Of a DNA stretch of 64,000 nt, positions 48,218-62,046 are shown in pieces (the first letter of the stretch is position 1; the number at the start of each line of letters is the position of its first letter). Location of the stretch: positions 174,398 through 238,397 of the forward strand of contig CAJNOI010000088.1 of assembly GCA_905250115.1 (NCBI GenBank), in the 5' to 3' direction. This stretch comes from Adineta steineri (Eukaryota; Rotifera; Eurotatoria; Adinetida; Adinetidae). Made by a program: the position numbers and the translations under genes. The notes beneath the pieces are model-generated. The model was not told the DNA's origin. It saw nothing but the letters and a program-made list of their open reading frames with translations, and ran no database searches.

Positions 48218-51200
48218 TCATTCATTGTTTTTATCTAAACTTAGTTGATCGAGTCGTTTCCATAGATTTGTTCGATCTTGTTCTTTAATTATAGATCTAT
48301 TTAAATATAAATAAAAAAACTAAATTTTTTGTTATTTTATTTTTTTTCATTTCATTTACTTTTGTTCATCATCTCGTAATGTATTTAGTACATCATCACA
48401 TAATTTTTTATTAATATCCATTAAATTTTTTAATAAATTGTATGTTAATGTTATTATATTTGTATTCCAATGTGTTTTAGATATTCGACATAAAGGTGGT
48501 AGAAGAATAGGTAAAATTTGTTCTAAATTCTCTTCAATTAATTGCACAACATACTCATTCGACCATAAAGCTAATGATCGTTCAGCTACCTAAGAGAAAT
48601 AGAAAATAAATGAAAGATATAGATTAATCAGAAAAAAACAATTCTCAATGGTATCTATACAGGTGATTTAGGTAACACGTTTTTATTAAAAATAGTATGT
48701 GTTTAATTAACTAAGAATATATGATGGACTTATCGGGCATGCCAAACTGATTCAATATCATTCGTCAACTTTTCTACCTGAGTTTATACTGAACTGACGA
48801 CAAAAAATATTTTAAAAGTTTCAATTAAAATAAATATACGAGTTTTTCGTCAGTGGCTATGAATCGAATGTGAGATTAAGATTATCATCAATAGTGTCAA
48901 GGAGATACGCACGGTATGATAATAATCATTGACAAAACGATTTAGATCTAAAATCTGATCTGTAATGTCGCAAACCCGTGCGTGAAGGACAAGGCCTCTG
49001 AATCATTTGCCAGAAAAAATAGATGAGAACTTAGGGGTGAACTCTAAATTATTTTTTTCAATATTAAGTTACAAAACGTTATTTACATATTGATACTAAA
49101 GTATCTGTTATTTCTCTATCGTTTGTAACAACTTTTAATTAGTTTAATATTATTAAGAAAAATGATTTTCCAAAATCAATCAATAACTATACTTGAAAAT
49201 GTGATGATGTAGCTGTTCGTGAGATTTGTTTGAAAAGTATTGTGCAAATATTTTTAAATATTTGTGAATCGATTATATCGAGAATTTCTTCAAGTTCATT
49301 GAGAAATAAAACCTAAGAAAAAGTTTTTTTTTATTATATATATATGCAAAGTACACTTCAATTGTATACTTCTTTTGTTGAGCAAGTTTTCGGCCAGAAT
49401 TTAATTAGACCTTTTATAATTGGTTCACCAAGCGCTGGATCTTTTTCAATAAATTGTACAACACAATAAGTTAACTAAAAATACAAAATATATTATTTAA
49501 AAACAAAAAAAGAAAAGAATTTACTTGTGGATGAAAAAAATTCAATGAATGTGCTTTATGTAACGGCAGAAGAACACGTTCGAGAAATACTTTATGTTCT
49601 TCTTTAAGTGGTACAGCAAAACCATTGATAATACTAAATATATATATGGAGAAATTCTTCAAGAAAACAAAAATGAATAAATACCTTCCAAGTATTTCAA
49701 GTAGTTCAGCAATCCCATTGAATCGTTCGTATTCATAAATATATCTTTAAAAACAAATGAAAATACATTTTTTAGAATCAATACACGAAAAAATTCTTCT
49801 TGTTAGAGTTTCCTAAATAAGGTTGGTAGAAGCTAATTAAACTGATGAATTTCAATGGAACAAATGTTTATTTACAAATTCTAGGACATTATATAACTAT
49901 TTATAGTAATGGAGAATATACAAAAATAAGGGGAAGCTAACTAAGGTCAAAAGTCATGATGACAACTATAGATTAACATACTCAAAAGTTCAATCAGCTA
50001 TATATATATATATATAGAACTTGTAATGGATTTTATCTAGAATATATATATATGTTAGACTCCTTATAATTACCAATCAAATACAATCTTTAGGGAATCG
50101 TAAATGATTCTATCACTCAGATTGCAATGAAATCATATAAGATACTATCGAATATCATCCATGTTCTAATGAAATCCAATAAGATTCAACTATCTGATCG
50201 ATCGTCTTTAGTATAAGGATATAAATACATTTGACAGATAGATTTCTGCTTCAATACACTCGCGTTTTTCTTGTAACATTTTTATTAATTAACTTTATAT
50301 TCTTTTCATTTCCAATATTTATTAAAAGGATCGTACAATGTCACCATTTGTAATCCATTAAAAAAACATGACTCTAGGGTATTGACTTGTATATTAATAG
50401 AAATCATCAAGACCTTCCTAACCATTTCATGCCGATGCATAGTATTATTAACAGAACTACTGCACATGTCAGAAACATATATATATTCAAAAACAAAATC
50501 CTGTCTTAGAAACTTATTAGTAAAAACATATGTAATAAGAATACCTGAGAAAGATATTATTTATTTGTTTTCGAATAAATGCTCGTAAACCGAGAAATTT
50601 TCCATAAATACGATGAAGAATTGTTTTTAAAAAATCTCGTTCACGTGGATCTTCACTATCAAATAATTCAAGTAACTAAAATCATATTAAGTAAAAAGAA
50701 AATTTCTTAGTATGTTTTTTTTTTGTTTTCAATTAAATTTACTTGTAAGACAAATTTTTGATCGATATATTTTTTTGCTATACTCGGTTGAAAATCAAGA
50801 GATTCCAAAAAACGTAAAAAAAATTCATAGACTATTTGTGTATGTGGCCACGATGCTTCTAAAGTTGGTTCTTCATCTTCACCACCTGTTTCATCTGATG
50901 TACTACTATCAGAACCAAGTGGTGGTAAAATACGAAATAAATTTATTGATACCTTAATATAAAAAAAAAACTTTTATTTTTGAAAAATACATCAATTATA
51001 AATAATATCTTACCATTGTTATTACTTCAGGATAAATATTTTCTGTTAAACAATTTCTTGTCACTGTTATATAATCAACAATTTCATTGAGACATGCGCG
51101 TTTGATTTCTTTACTCTTTAGATCGCTTACACAATCAGAAAAATCAAATATAACGCAACATTGTTTTAATTTAGCAGCAAATAATTTTTCTTGTTGATCA

Positions 51201-51435
51201 GCAGGAGTTTCTACGAAATAGAAAAAAAAAACAAAATCAAATCATGTGTTTTTGTTTTTGTAGATTTTTGCTATTCAACGAAAAATCTACCTTTTAATAA
51301 TGGTAAAGCTTCAAGTTCAGGATGAAAGTTTCTTTGTCCAAGACGTGATGATTCTTGTAAACGTCTTTTACGTGTTCGAATAGGTTGTTTCTTATAAAAA
51401 GGATCATTTTCTGGTAGATTTAAATTGAAGGACAT
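48218..51435 (-). CDS. PPP2R5: PP2A regulatory subunit B56 (B')
   Basis: B56 subunits are HEAT-like solenoids that direct the PP2A core enzyme to LxxIxE-motif substrates in mitosis and signalling. Ten exons: 51291-51435, 51014-51210, 50743-50952, 50545-50675, 49685-49744, 49525-49633, 49370-49474, 49193-49312, 48360-48589 and 48218-48296. They give 461 residues. Hallmarks are [113 protein letters not shown] and SKTHWN. The first exon is basic ([16 protein letters not shown]). Two introns are long for this locus (49745-50544 and 48590-49192) and show no extra exon. The start ATG at 51435 is preceded by TTTTTTAG and a 15-base leader. The short C-terminus resembles a minimal B56 without long isoform tails. 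Confidence 0.94.
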
Positions 51436-52291
51436 CTTATTACATTGATGTTTCTAAAAAAGAAAAACATGAACAAAATACAAAGAATAAATTCACATTC
51501 GTATCTACCAAACATCACTGTATAGAACAGCAATAGCTTATTGCCTATTCACGTAGTTGTCAAGATGTAAACCAATACAAAATTCTTTTCTAGATGTCGT
51601 CTAATGTTTATTCAATAATTTTTTCTTAGTGACCAAAAACAAAACAATCAGATTGATTATTAAAATAATCAGTTTGATGTTTATCTAATCAAAGATCATA
51701 TTTCAATATATATTATATAGTTAATCGATTGATTGACATAGAAAAACATTGACAGAAACGACAAAGAATACATACAATTAAAAAACTTATCTTATTATAT
51801 TCAATTAGAAAAATAAAATATGTTTTGACATATTTTATAAATAAAAAACTACTTTAATCATAATTAGTTTTGTATTCAGTCTGTTGAAAAAAGAAATATT
51901 GAGTATGTCATAATAGAAACAGAAAAAAGAACTCATCAGAACAATAGTGCATCCATTATATTGATTAAAAAACAAGGTTCATCCATTAGATATACACTAT
52001 AGTAAATTAATATGCTTTAACATAAATAACAAAACTTATTTGTTGCAAGTAATATATTGTTTTTATTTTAATTTGATTGAAGAAAATAATACAGAAAAAA
52101 AGAAAAATATCTAGTATAATAAGAAGAGAGGAAAAAAAATTCTATTTGACATTTTCTATATACAAAAAAAAAATAATTTTATCAATTGATAGACAAGTAC
52201 TGTATCGAATGAAATGATCTTTATCGGAAGAAAATAAACAATAAATTGACCATAGGTCAAAAATAATAAATTCCAAACGAAATTAAACTTA
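51436..52291. other. Interval between PP2A-B56 and Nup98
   Basis: AT-rich, containing the B56 5' region and Nup98 3' sequence. No gene seen; in particular there is no Nup96-like coding sequence following the Nup98 stop. Confidence 0.55.
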
Positions 52292-55200
52292 TTAGAAATG
52301 TTCTACTTGAAATGTCCATGTTCCTGTATAAACATCATAATCAATAAATTGTCCTTGAAATTTTTTTGTCATTCCTTCTAAATATTTGCCATAATTCATT
52401 TCAATTAATCGATTAGGATCTGTTACTTCTTCACCACCATTTGATATTGAACGATCAATTGGATAAACACCTAATAAAGATATTATAGCTTGACAATTTA
52501 ATCCTTCACCTTCATTTGGTCTATCTTTCTCATCTGGATAGACTGTAACTTGACGACGATCAATTTCAACTAAAATAAAATAAAATATTATTAGTATACA
52601 ACATAGCATTAGAGTTAAAAGGTCAAGTGAAGTGTGCTCCAAATTTGAAGTTTACGAAAACTCTACCTGAAAACTGTAATCATCTGTTTTTGATTGCTCT
52701 AATAGATACTCTGAACTGTATGAAGTTGATTGGTGATGCTCAAGAAAAAAGCCTGCAGTTACAAGCTACAATTTGCCGAAGAACTTGAAACTCACTTAAC
52801 TTGCCGGAGTTAAAATGGGTTAACAATGTGAAATGGCGAATTATTTTTCTAGATATTCATATTAGTTTAGAATATGGGATTCTCTTTGACTATATTTTTT
52901 TATTTTCTTACCTAATCGATCAAGATCAAGACCAGCCAGATTCATATTTAAACCTTGAAATGTAACAGAACCATAATGTTTTCTACCAACAGTAAATTTC
53001 TTAACAAAACATTCGCCTTGTTCATTAAAATATGAACGTAATTCTTCAATTGTTGGTTTTGTATAATAATCATTATGTGTTAATTTAGGTAAATGAAATG
53101 ATTGTTGATCTGATGTTTTTGATGATATATATTCATCATAGGTTGAAAATTTTTTCCATCCGATAAGGTTTTCTGTTGTTGTTGATGTTTTCATAGTGAA
53201 TGTTTCATTAATTGTTTCATTATTTCCAAGAACAACAGAACGAATTTTACTCATATCAAGCATTCGTGGACGTTTTATATTGATTTTAGATATTTTATTA
53301 TTTGATGATGATGGACCATCATCCGTAATTAATAAATATTTTTCATCATTATCATCAAGTAATGAATCAGCTAATTTTCGTTTGTTTGATTGTAAAAATG
53401 AATGAGTATCTGATTGTGTTGTTAATGTATTATTTAATAATAATGGAGTAACTGATCGAACAGATGGTTTATTAAGAACTGATAAAAATAGATTGTTTTT
53501 TGAACGAATTGATGATGAATCAGATTCAGTACGAAGATGAGATCGATCAACTCTGACATTTGACTAAAACAAAAAATTTAAAATCAATTATATGTCAACA
53601 AAATTTCTTCAAGGTGTTTATAGATTTTCGTTTGATACTTACTTTTATATTTCGTGCAAGAAAAGTTGGTTCATTACTGAATGGTTGTGTATTAAGCATT
53701 GTTTGAAATAATTTCAGGTCAACAGAAGACGTAGTTGATTGATTCATTGTTGAATATAAAACGGCTATTAATAAAGAACAAAAAAAATGAAATTTTTCTT
53801 TCTTTTATACACGATTTAAATTGTGTAAGAACTTACGAGTAGTAGTTGTTGTCGTCGTTGTTATTGCTGATTTTGATGATGAAAATGTGAAAGGTGTGTC
53901 TGTGGTTGTTGTGGTTGGGAAAAATGATGTCGAATTACCTGTAAGAAATGAGTCATATAAGATAGAATAAGTCAAAAAGAAAATTACCCAGTGTGGAGGT
54001 TGTTGAAGGTTGACTACTACTAAATGAAAATGTCTAAATAATAAACATAAATTAGTAGAAAAACTATTATTTTTTATAGATACCATCGCTGTAGTCGTAG
54101 ACGGTTTTTTATCAAATAAAAATGGACCTAATGTTACATTTTCAGTTGTCGTTGCGACAGGAGATGATAATGAAAATTTTTGACTATTCGTTTTGTCTTC
54201 AGTAAAAAGTTCCTAAATTCAAAAATGATTTGTAACTAGATCAAATTTATTCTTTCGATCCTATACTTTTGATTGATTAGATCCTTGCACGGTATTTTTA
54301 CCTATACCACTAACAGCTGGTTCATACTTTTGAAATGTCGTAGTATCAAGTGATGATGATTGAAGATTTGTTGTTGGTCCTAACGGGAAAGAAAAAGAAG
54401 GGAGATAAAACTTTACTAGTTATCAACAAGACATCTTGACATCAAAATATGTCGTTTGATTGATATCAATCATTCAAAAGCATTTGATAACAGTCAACTA
54501 TTCTGTATACTAAATGAAATTCAATGATGTAATGAGATGCACATTAAACAAGGGTAGGTGTACTTATTTTTGTGTGTGACATTATTCGATCTGAGCTACA
54601 TTGAATGTTTGGAAAGTGTAACACATTGTTACCATGAAATCAAACTTTCATCTTTTATATACTCATTTTCGTTATGAACATTGACTGATCATACATAACT
54701 TTTGCTCAAAAAGAAAGAGTTACTAAAAATACAGGACAAAACAATTGAATCATTCAACTGTATAAACTACAGCTCAACGACCGGACTTAATTGAAGTAAG
54801 GTATTAACTAAATATAGCTTATCCTTCTTTCGAATTTCTTCAGATGGTTGGATCTAATCTATATTGAAATCAATCGTCTGTATAGTTCAATTAAAAATAA
54901 TTGACTTACCATTTGTTTTTCCTCGTACATTAACGCATTCTATTCTTTGTTTTATGATTTATAACAAGTAAAAATCATAATTACTTTTATCACACATAAC
55001 TGTCATTACTAAGATGATTTCTTTGTCGATTTTGTTAAACTGAGATCCTTTGCTCGAATACTAGATCCAACAGTGATCATTATATATTTTATTGAATTTA
55101 TAAAAAACAACAACATTCTATCGTTACTTTTATTCTCTATCGCGCATTTGTGGGCTTTCATCATAGAACATACTGCTGACAACTGTTTGCCTTTTTATTC

Positions 55201-55554
55201 TACGGTCTCATTAAATAACAAAACAAATAAACATAGTCATTGAAAATAAGTATCTCAATTCGTAAACATGTCCAATTATAAGTAAGACCATAATTTTTAC
55301 GAAAAACTCAGCGTCCATAGATCGATAATACTTATAATATTACAGTTAACGATTTGCTGGAAATGATATATTTATATTAGAATTTGTCGTAAGTTATTTT
55401 TACCAAATAGATTTGATGATGATAATGATGTTGAAAATGGTATTGCCGTTGTATTACGAAACAAAAAACTATTTCCTGTTTGAGCATGATTTACAGGTGT
55501 CGATTGTCCGAAAGGACTCGTTTTGTTCATAGTTGTTGAACCAAAATTAAACAT
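52292..55554 (-). CDS. NUP98: Nucleoporin Nup98, ending at the autocleavage site
   Basis: Nup98 is an FG nucleoporin of the pore channel, normally made as a Nup98-Nup96 precursor that cuts itself at His-Phe|Ser. Eight exons: 55404-55554, 54267-54379, 54084-54212, 53988-54033, 53837-53938, 53643-53764, 52912-53563 and 52292-52569. They encode 530 residues. The N-terminus is MFNFGSTTMNKTSPFGQS. The middle is Ser/Thr-rich with only about three FG dipeptides. The C-terminal autoproteolytic domain (about residues 385-530) has FVKKFTVGRKHYGSVTFQG, DRRQVTVYPDEKDRPNEGEGLN, GVYPID and LEGMTKKFQGQFIDYD. It ends TWTFQVEHF followed at once by TAA. No GLFG repeats and no clear GLEBS motif were found. The 1,024-bp intron after exon 1 (54380-55403) could hide further exons, although I found none with consistent phase. 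The domain assignment is firm. Confidence 0.88.
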
Positions 55555-56027
55555 AATAAACAATGAAAAAAAAAATCTGAAAAGAATTTATTTGTTCAAG
55601 TGTGCTTATAGAAAGAACAATGAAAAAGCGACAAAAGAGTTCTAAATCTAATATTTTCTTTGATGTTATACAAAAACATAAAGCTAGGCCTTTTCTTCTA
55701 TTATACTGTTCATGTGAGGTAGACAAAACAAAAACAAAAAGATATATTTTATATATATAAATATCAATAAATATACACAAGAAGAAGAAAAAGAAAAGCA
55801 TGCGATAGTTCATTCATTATGTCAAGCTATCTGACAGCTTGTTTGATGAATAAATAAGTTTTGTTTTGGTCTATTCATGTTTTGACTAGGATAACAGGCG
55901 ATAAGTATACACACAGTAATGTCTATTATGCTTTTATGTTTAACAACTGGGATAGTGTGAGCCGTATGTGTGTAAAAACGACAAAATACAAAACGAAAGA
56001 AAAACAAAAATGAAATAATATGAATAT
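55555..56027. other. Interval between Nup98 and the F-BAR gene
   Basis: Contains the Nup98 5' region and F-BAR 3' sequence; no gene seen. Confidence 0.5.
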
Positions 56028-59000
56028 TTAAAAACGGCCAGATTCTATTTGTTGTGAAGATGTAGGAAGTGTTTGAGGATCAATACGAAGATATGAAGAT
56101 GGAACAAAACCACTTGAACCATCAAGTTTTTGTATACGTGTCCAACCATCACCATGATCATCTTCTAATATATCAACACACTCACCAGTACACATTGATG
56201 CTGCATTTACATATTGACAACCATTGTTACCATGTCCTAGAATAGTTTCAACTTTTATTAAGTAATCTCAAAAGCTACTTTTTTTGTTAGATGTTTAATC
56301 AGATAAGAACAGCAACACCAGTTGCTATAACTTTAATCTTCACTAGACTTTAGAGTATGTTCATGTTTTTTTCTTACCATTAAAATCATAAAGTGCATAA
56401 GCTTTCATATAATTTCCTTGATTTGATTGTTCTTGACATTGACTATCTGTCTGATCGATATCCGCATCTTCATCTTCAAATGAACCATTCGATTCACGAG
56501 TTGGTGTATCAATTTGTTGTACTGTCGTTGATGTAAGTGATGGTAAATAATGAAATTCATTCGCTTGTTCATAGATACCATTTCCATTCTGTTCCGGTAT
56601 ATCGGATGAACTAAAACGAAATAATTTAATTAATAGAACAGGAAGAACATTAATCTTGATGATAAATATAAATAGAATTTAGTGCATCTATTTTTCATTT
56701 TGACATGCTTTTATCGGATGAAGAAAGTAGTGTCCGATAGACAAAAAAAAAAAGAATTAAGAAGATGATTTTTTTTCCTAACCAAACCGTGGTCGACCAA
56801 CGCCGATTGATATTCATAAATTTATAATATCGTTGACGAAAATAAAGTGAACTACACACAAATCTATATGACAAACTTGATATTGTTTGTTTTATTTTAC
56901 CTTCGATTTTGTGATGATACTTCAAGATTTTGAGTACTTATAGATTGATCAGAATCATATATAGAATGTGAATATGATAAATCAATATCCGATGCTGTTG
57001 GTATTTTTGTTCGTTCGATTTCTGAGATATAAGACTAGAAAAAAAGAATTTATAAAAAATATTTCGATTATTTAATAAAATTTCAATTACTTCAAATCGT
57101 TTTATCTCAGCTAATAATTTATCAATATTGTCATCAATAGTTAAAATTTGTTGTGATACATCTTGTTCATCACCAAATTTTGGATTTTCTTTAAAAACAA
57201 GTTTCATTTTCATTAAACCTTCTCTAGAATATATTATAAATATAAAATAAATTTTCAGTTTTTTTCCGCTAGTATAATTTTCATACTTGGCTTTTTGTTT
57301 TTTTTCTAATTCATTTTTACAATTAAGAATTTGTTCTTGAAATTTTCGTAAACGTTGAGCAGGAGGTAAATTATTGTATGGTGCATTAATTGTGACAATA
57401 CTAGCATTGTTAGGATTGCAAGCCTTAAAACAAATATTAGACATAGAGGAAATTCAAAACAAACAGAAATTGAAATATTATAGTTCGAATTTTCAAGACT
57501 AGAGAACAAATACTTCATTGTAAGAAGTCTAGAACTTATGTTGTTTTCTTTGCTCACACCTCTTGCGGCGGTAAAATAGATGGTATTTCATATTTACATA
57601 TCGATTTCTTCATAATAGGAACGGTGAATGTAAAAAGAAAGTATACCATTTTGAAGTTCGAGTTGTAGTGTATTAAATAAATCTAATGGTTTTATATTCA
57701 TAATGATATATTTCAAATACTCGATCGTATACAATAAAGTACTTGCAAATATTAGCTTTCAATGTTTTTCTTTTTAGATAAAAGTTATTTTACAAGGATT
57801 TTATGTGAAATAGTTTTAAATCAAAAGAAAGTTAAGTTTGAAAAGATCATCCTATACATTCAGCTAACTTTTACGATAAATCTATTTATATTGAATCGAT
57901 CTAGGTAAATTCAATTTGTGGTACACTTTCAGTCAAATTTTCTACCATTAAAAAGTTACATCTATTCGCATCCTTCTTAAGAAATTGTGTATATACTATA
58001 AAACAATTACTTTTCTTTGTGATGAACTTCCAAATAATTTTCTAATCGTACTAGCCGCTCCACTAGTTTTTCTTGAATTAATTCCTGGTGTTCCTGTTAC
58101 TAATGTTTGTGTTCCATTAATATGATTGCTAGGTGCATATATAGTTGCTATACCATTTTGAGTATTATAATCACTATTAGTACTTCTCAATGTATTCGAA
58201 CGATTGAATTCTTTATAAATTTGTTGATCAGCTCCATTATATAATAACGATGGATAATTATCTGCATTCAGATCAATCTAGCAAAAAATGCGAATAAAAT
58301 ACAAGATATTTCTATTGAAATATTCCCTACCACTTTCTGATCATCCGGTATAGCATAGCCCGATTGATATTCATTGATAACAACTTGTGCATCTGTATAA
58401 GAATTTAATTGTTCAGTTTGTTTAGTCATTTCATCTAAACATCTTTGTATACGTGGTAAAACTTCCACATGAGATTGAATAAAAGTAAAATAAATAGTTT
58501 TAATTTCATTGGAACGTTTCCCATCTAATTGTTGTAAATCACATAAAATATTTGGTAATTGTCTTTCATAGAATAAACGTTGAGTATCATTATATAGAGA
58601 TACTTGTGAAGAATAATTTGTATGTGCATCTTCACTTATTTTAGTTTTTAATGTCATTGTATCACGTGTTTTTTCTAATTGTGCACGAGATAAATCCAGA
58701 TCTTCATGCGCTTTCTCATAACTTTCTTTTGCACGACGTGCAGATTCATGACATTCTTCATATTTTCTTAAAGACTAAAATATAGAACATTAATTTATGA
58801 CTTATTCACACACATGAAAAGTGTAGTCAAATTTAATTGTATATCAAATTCAATAGTACTCTGTCTTTCCTCCTGTTTATATTAACAATTTTACAATAAA
58901 TCAAAATGAATGTAATATGATCAACTGATAAAGATTTTTATGAACTTTTAACTTCATATAAAGTTCGTGTAAGAAAGATAATGTACTTTTATAAATATTA

Positions 59001-59601
59001 CTGTCTATCTAAATAGACATTAGAATAAAAAGAGATCTGATATTTTCACATACTTTAATCAATAATTCATGTTGTTTATCCAATTGACGTTTAATTTTCG
59101 TATATTCATCTAAACATTTTTTACGTTGTTCTCGACATTCTTTAATTGTTATTTGAATTTGTTTTATTGAACGTTCACGTAAATTTTCTGCAATTATTTC
59201 ATGTTGTGATGCTATATCTTGTAATTCTTTTAATGTCGAACAAAAAGTAGCAGTATATGAATATCTATTGAATGACAAAAGAAAAAGAACAAAATTTTTC
59301 AATTTGTTTTTTTTTCTGGTAAATTATAGAAATTACTTATTATAGAATTCTTCTTGTTCTTTTAATTTTGGTGAATACGTTTTAGTTAATTTTTTTAAAG
59401 CTTTTGCATAATCATCTTCAATAGTTGAGCGATCTTTAAGAAATGATTCGTATTTTTCACAAAATTGAATACTTTTTTCTGTATATTTTGTAACATTATC
59501 AAATTGATCCTATTAGTAGATAAAATATTAGAATAAAAAACAAAAAGAGTAAATAATAAAATACAAACCCAAAGTTCAATACCCCAACTTCGGTTAATCA
59601 T
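56028..59601 (-). CDS. TOCA-family F-BAR protein (CIP4/FBP17/FNBP1L type)
   Basis: These proteins bend membranes and recruit N-WASP/WAVE and active Cdc42 at endocytic sites. Eleven exons: 59569-59601, 59337-59509, 59054-59264, 58331-58774, 58011-58277, 57560-57607, 57287-57423, 57091-57223, 56901-57034, 56378-56610 and 56028-56236. They give 673 residues. The F-BAR domain (1 to about 287) starts RSWGIELWDQFDNVTKYTEK and includes SQHEIIAENL and NEYQSGYAIP. An HR1 domain (about 400-482; LPPAQRLRKFQEQILNC, then MKMKLVFKENPKFGD) would bind Cdc42. The C-terminal SH3 (about 594-655) has ALYDFNG, EDDHGDGWTRI and GFVPSSYL. The order F-BAR/HR1/SH3 is diagnostic. The 48-base exon 57560-57607 is symmetric and could be a cassette. 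A short upstream reading frame (MIV) precedes the chosen ATG in the same exon. Confidence 0.92.
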
Positions 59602-62046
59602 TCTCTGTCGTTTATTTCTTTGAACTTCGCTTACACAATCATCTAGAAAAATAAATATCAATACAATCTTATTATGTCTACCTGTGATATAGAAGATATA
59701 TCGCGTTCATCCCTGGTGGTGGTGATGTGGTAAGCATTAGTCGGCGAAAGAATAGAAAAGAAAATGAGTACTACATGATTTGCTCTCGTTAATGACAAGA
59801 AATCACGTAACAACTGCTGACCCTACTAGCGATAAATTACTTTTCTACCATTACTTACCAATCATATGAATCTCATTAATCAATCAAAAAAGAAAAGAAC
59901 TATTTGATTTTCTGTTCATAGTAATAAATATAAAGTCTTTTCTTTGATGAAGATGTCTTAGACAAGTATGTTTGATAGCTGAACTATATATTAAAAAAAA
60001 AGAAAAACGGGGGAATAAGAAAAAGGAAGATAACGGTCAAAATGAAGGTTAAACATGATGTCGGTGACAGTGGACAGAGCGTGAGACGATGGGAACAAAT
60101 AAGACATCGATGTTATTACAACTACGTTAAATAAACAATATTTTGTCGAAGACAATAGGAAACAAGACAGACACTATAAGGTGATAAAACTTTGCACGTC
60201 ATTAGACAGTCGAGACAAATGATGTGATGTATAACTTAGTTTTAATCACTTATAAAACAACAACATCAACATATTCAACAACAAAGAAAACCGTAAAAGA
60301 AATAAAATTAAAGTACTTCACTTTTTATTATTATTATTTTGACAAGGACAACCATACAGAAGAAGAAGACGAAGAAGAAGAAAAAAAACATGCATGTGTG
60401 TTTTATTATATACATTCCTTTTTCAAATGAATGAATGAATCTATATCTTTCTGTTTTTTTTTTATATCAGGAAATTTAATATGTAACAATTTGATTTGTC
60501 AAATGAGAAGAAAAGGGAAAAAAATCCTTGAATCTGACTGCGTTCGACCCTTCAGGATAAATTGAGTTTTAAAACAATAGAAAGAACAAATAAAAAAAAA
60601 AAAAAAGTAAATGGATCTTCTTTTTTTCTTTCGTTCTTTCTTCTGTTTCAAACAACACACATTAGTTCAATATAGAATGACTCATCGTATTCATTTCATC
60701 GCCATACTAATTGAACATTAGTCTTTTTAATAGCACTATAACGGCATCTATGTTATTTAATAAAAATCGCCATTTATCAAAAAAAAAACAAATACTTTTC
60801 ACAAATAACCAAATGTATTATATACATAGTTAAAATTAATTGAAATTAAAAGATAATGTCTGATGAACCGTGTATTATAAAATTTCAAAGCGAAACAAAG
60901 GATAATCTCATAATGAATGAATAAAATATTATCTGTTTGATTTTGAATATAATTCAATTGTTATCATGATGTATATTAGAAGAATTCATTTATACTCTTA
61001 TTTCGTCAACCGGATAATATGCATAAAATCGAAAATATGAGAAATACGAAACTCTGCAATTTTGTATGTGGATAATGGTGGTTAAACATCACTCTTTTAG
61101 TATAATTGCTAAATTTTTAAATTGTAATACTAAAAATATGAGTCTAAAATTATCTGTTTAGTATTATAAAAAAAAAGGTTAAGAAAGTAACTAACAATCT
61201 TATCAAACGCTAGAAACATGAAAGATAAATCTGAGTATGACAGCATCGCAAATCATTTTGATTTTATATAGATAGTAATACAGTAGAGGGATCAGTAGTT
61301 ACTTACAAATTCATTATGTTTTAGATTTTGTCTGTTATGGTTACCACTATGTTTTAGTGGATAATGTTCTAATCCTTTTTTTGTAACATCTTGAAAAATT
61401 CGAAAGATAAAACTAGCGATCAACTGTTATTTCTCTCACAATAGCTACTGCCTATTCATTTATTAAGTATATGTTTATTGTAGACATGCTATACTTAAGC
61501 ATGTGCATGAATTAGGTAAATACTGTCTTAATTGATATAAAAATATATGATCGAAATAATTGATCATAATGTGTTGATATAGATTTATATGAATATTATA
61601 TCGAGTATAAATCAGAAGATGAAAAAAAACCAGATGTGCATATCTGTTTTATATTCTGTCATTTTTTTTGTTGTTTTTTATCTATGATATGTGCTCATTG
61701 ATGTATAACATAATAGCATATGACAGTTTGTCATCGAATATACTTTTATATTCTGTTTTCTTCTCTGCGTCTAGCTTGATGATTTTATTTAAGATAAAGA
61801 CAATATAAGAACAGAAAAAATCGAAGCAAAGGATTAGAGAAATAAAGCATATTTGTTTTGATTGATACAAAGCAGACGAAGATTTGTTTTTATTTCGAAT
61901 GATTATTTTATTATTTCACTAGAGAAACTTCAAAAGAAAAACATTTTTATCTAGGACTAAATAGAGAATAAGAAGCAAGTTGTGCAATTCAGAATATTCT
62001 TATCCTATACATAATTAAGCGATATAAGTGTTTAGAAAGATAAATT
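59602..62046. other. Interval between F-BAR gene and the Gly-rich gene
   Basis: AT-rich, about 2.4 kb without a recognisable gene. It contains a GAA-rich simple repeat at about 60358-60385 and long A/T runs. The left end contains the F-BAR 5' leader (acceptor TTTTTCTAG at about 59643-59650). Confidence 0.5.

Noticed and set aside
54900-54960. Possible extra Nup98 exon ending CAAATG|GTAAGTC
   Set aside because: A good donor, but the only nearby acceptor gives an incompatible phase or an immediate stop.
57640-57705. Possible alternative first exon of the F-BAR gene (MNIKPLDLFN...)
   Set aside because: Its donor phase does not fit the following 48-base exon or the next exon.
60224-60430. Frame with acidic EEDEEEE run
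   Set aside because: Translation of a GAA simple repeat in noncoding DNA.
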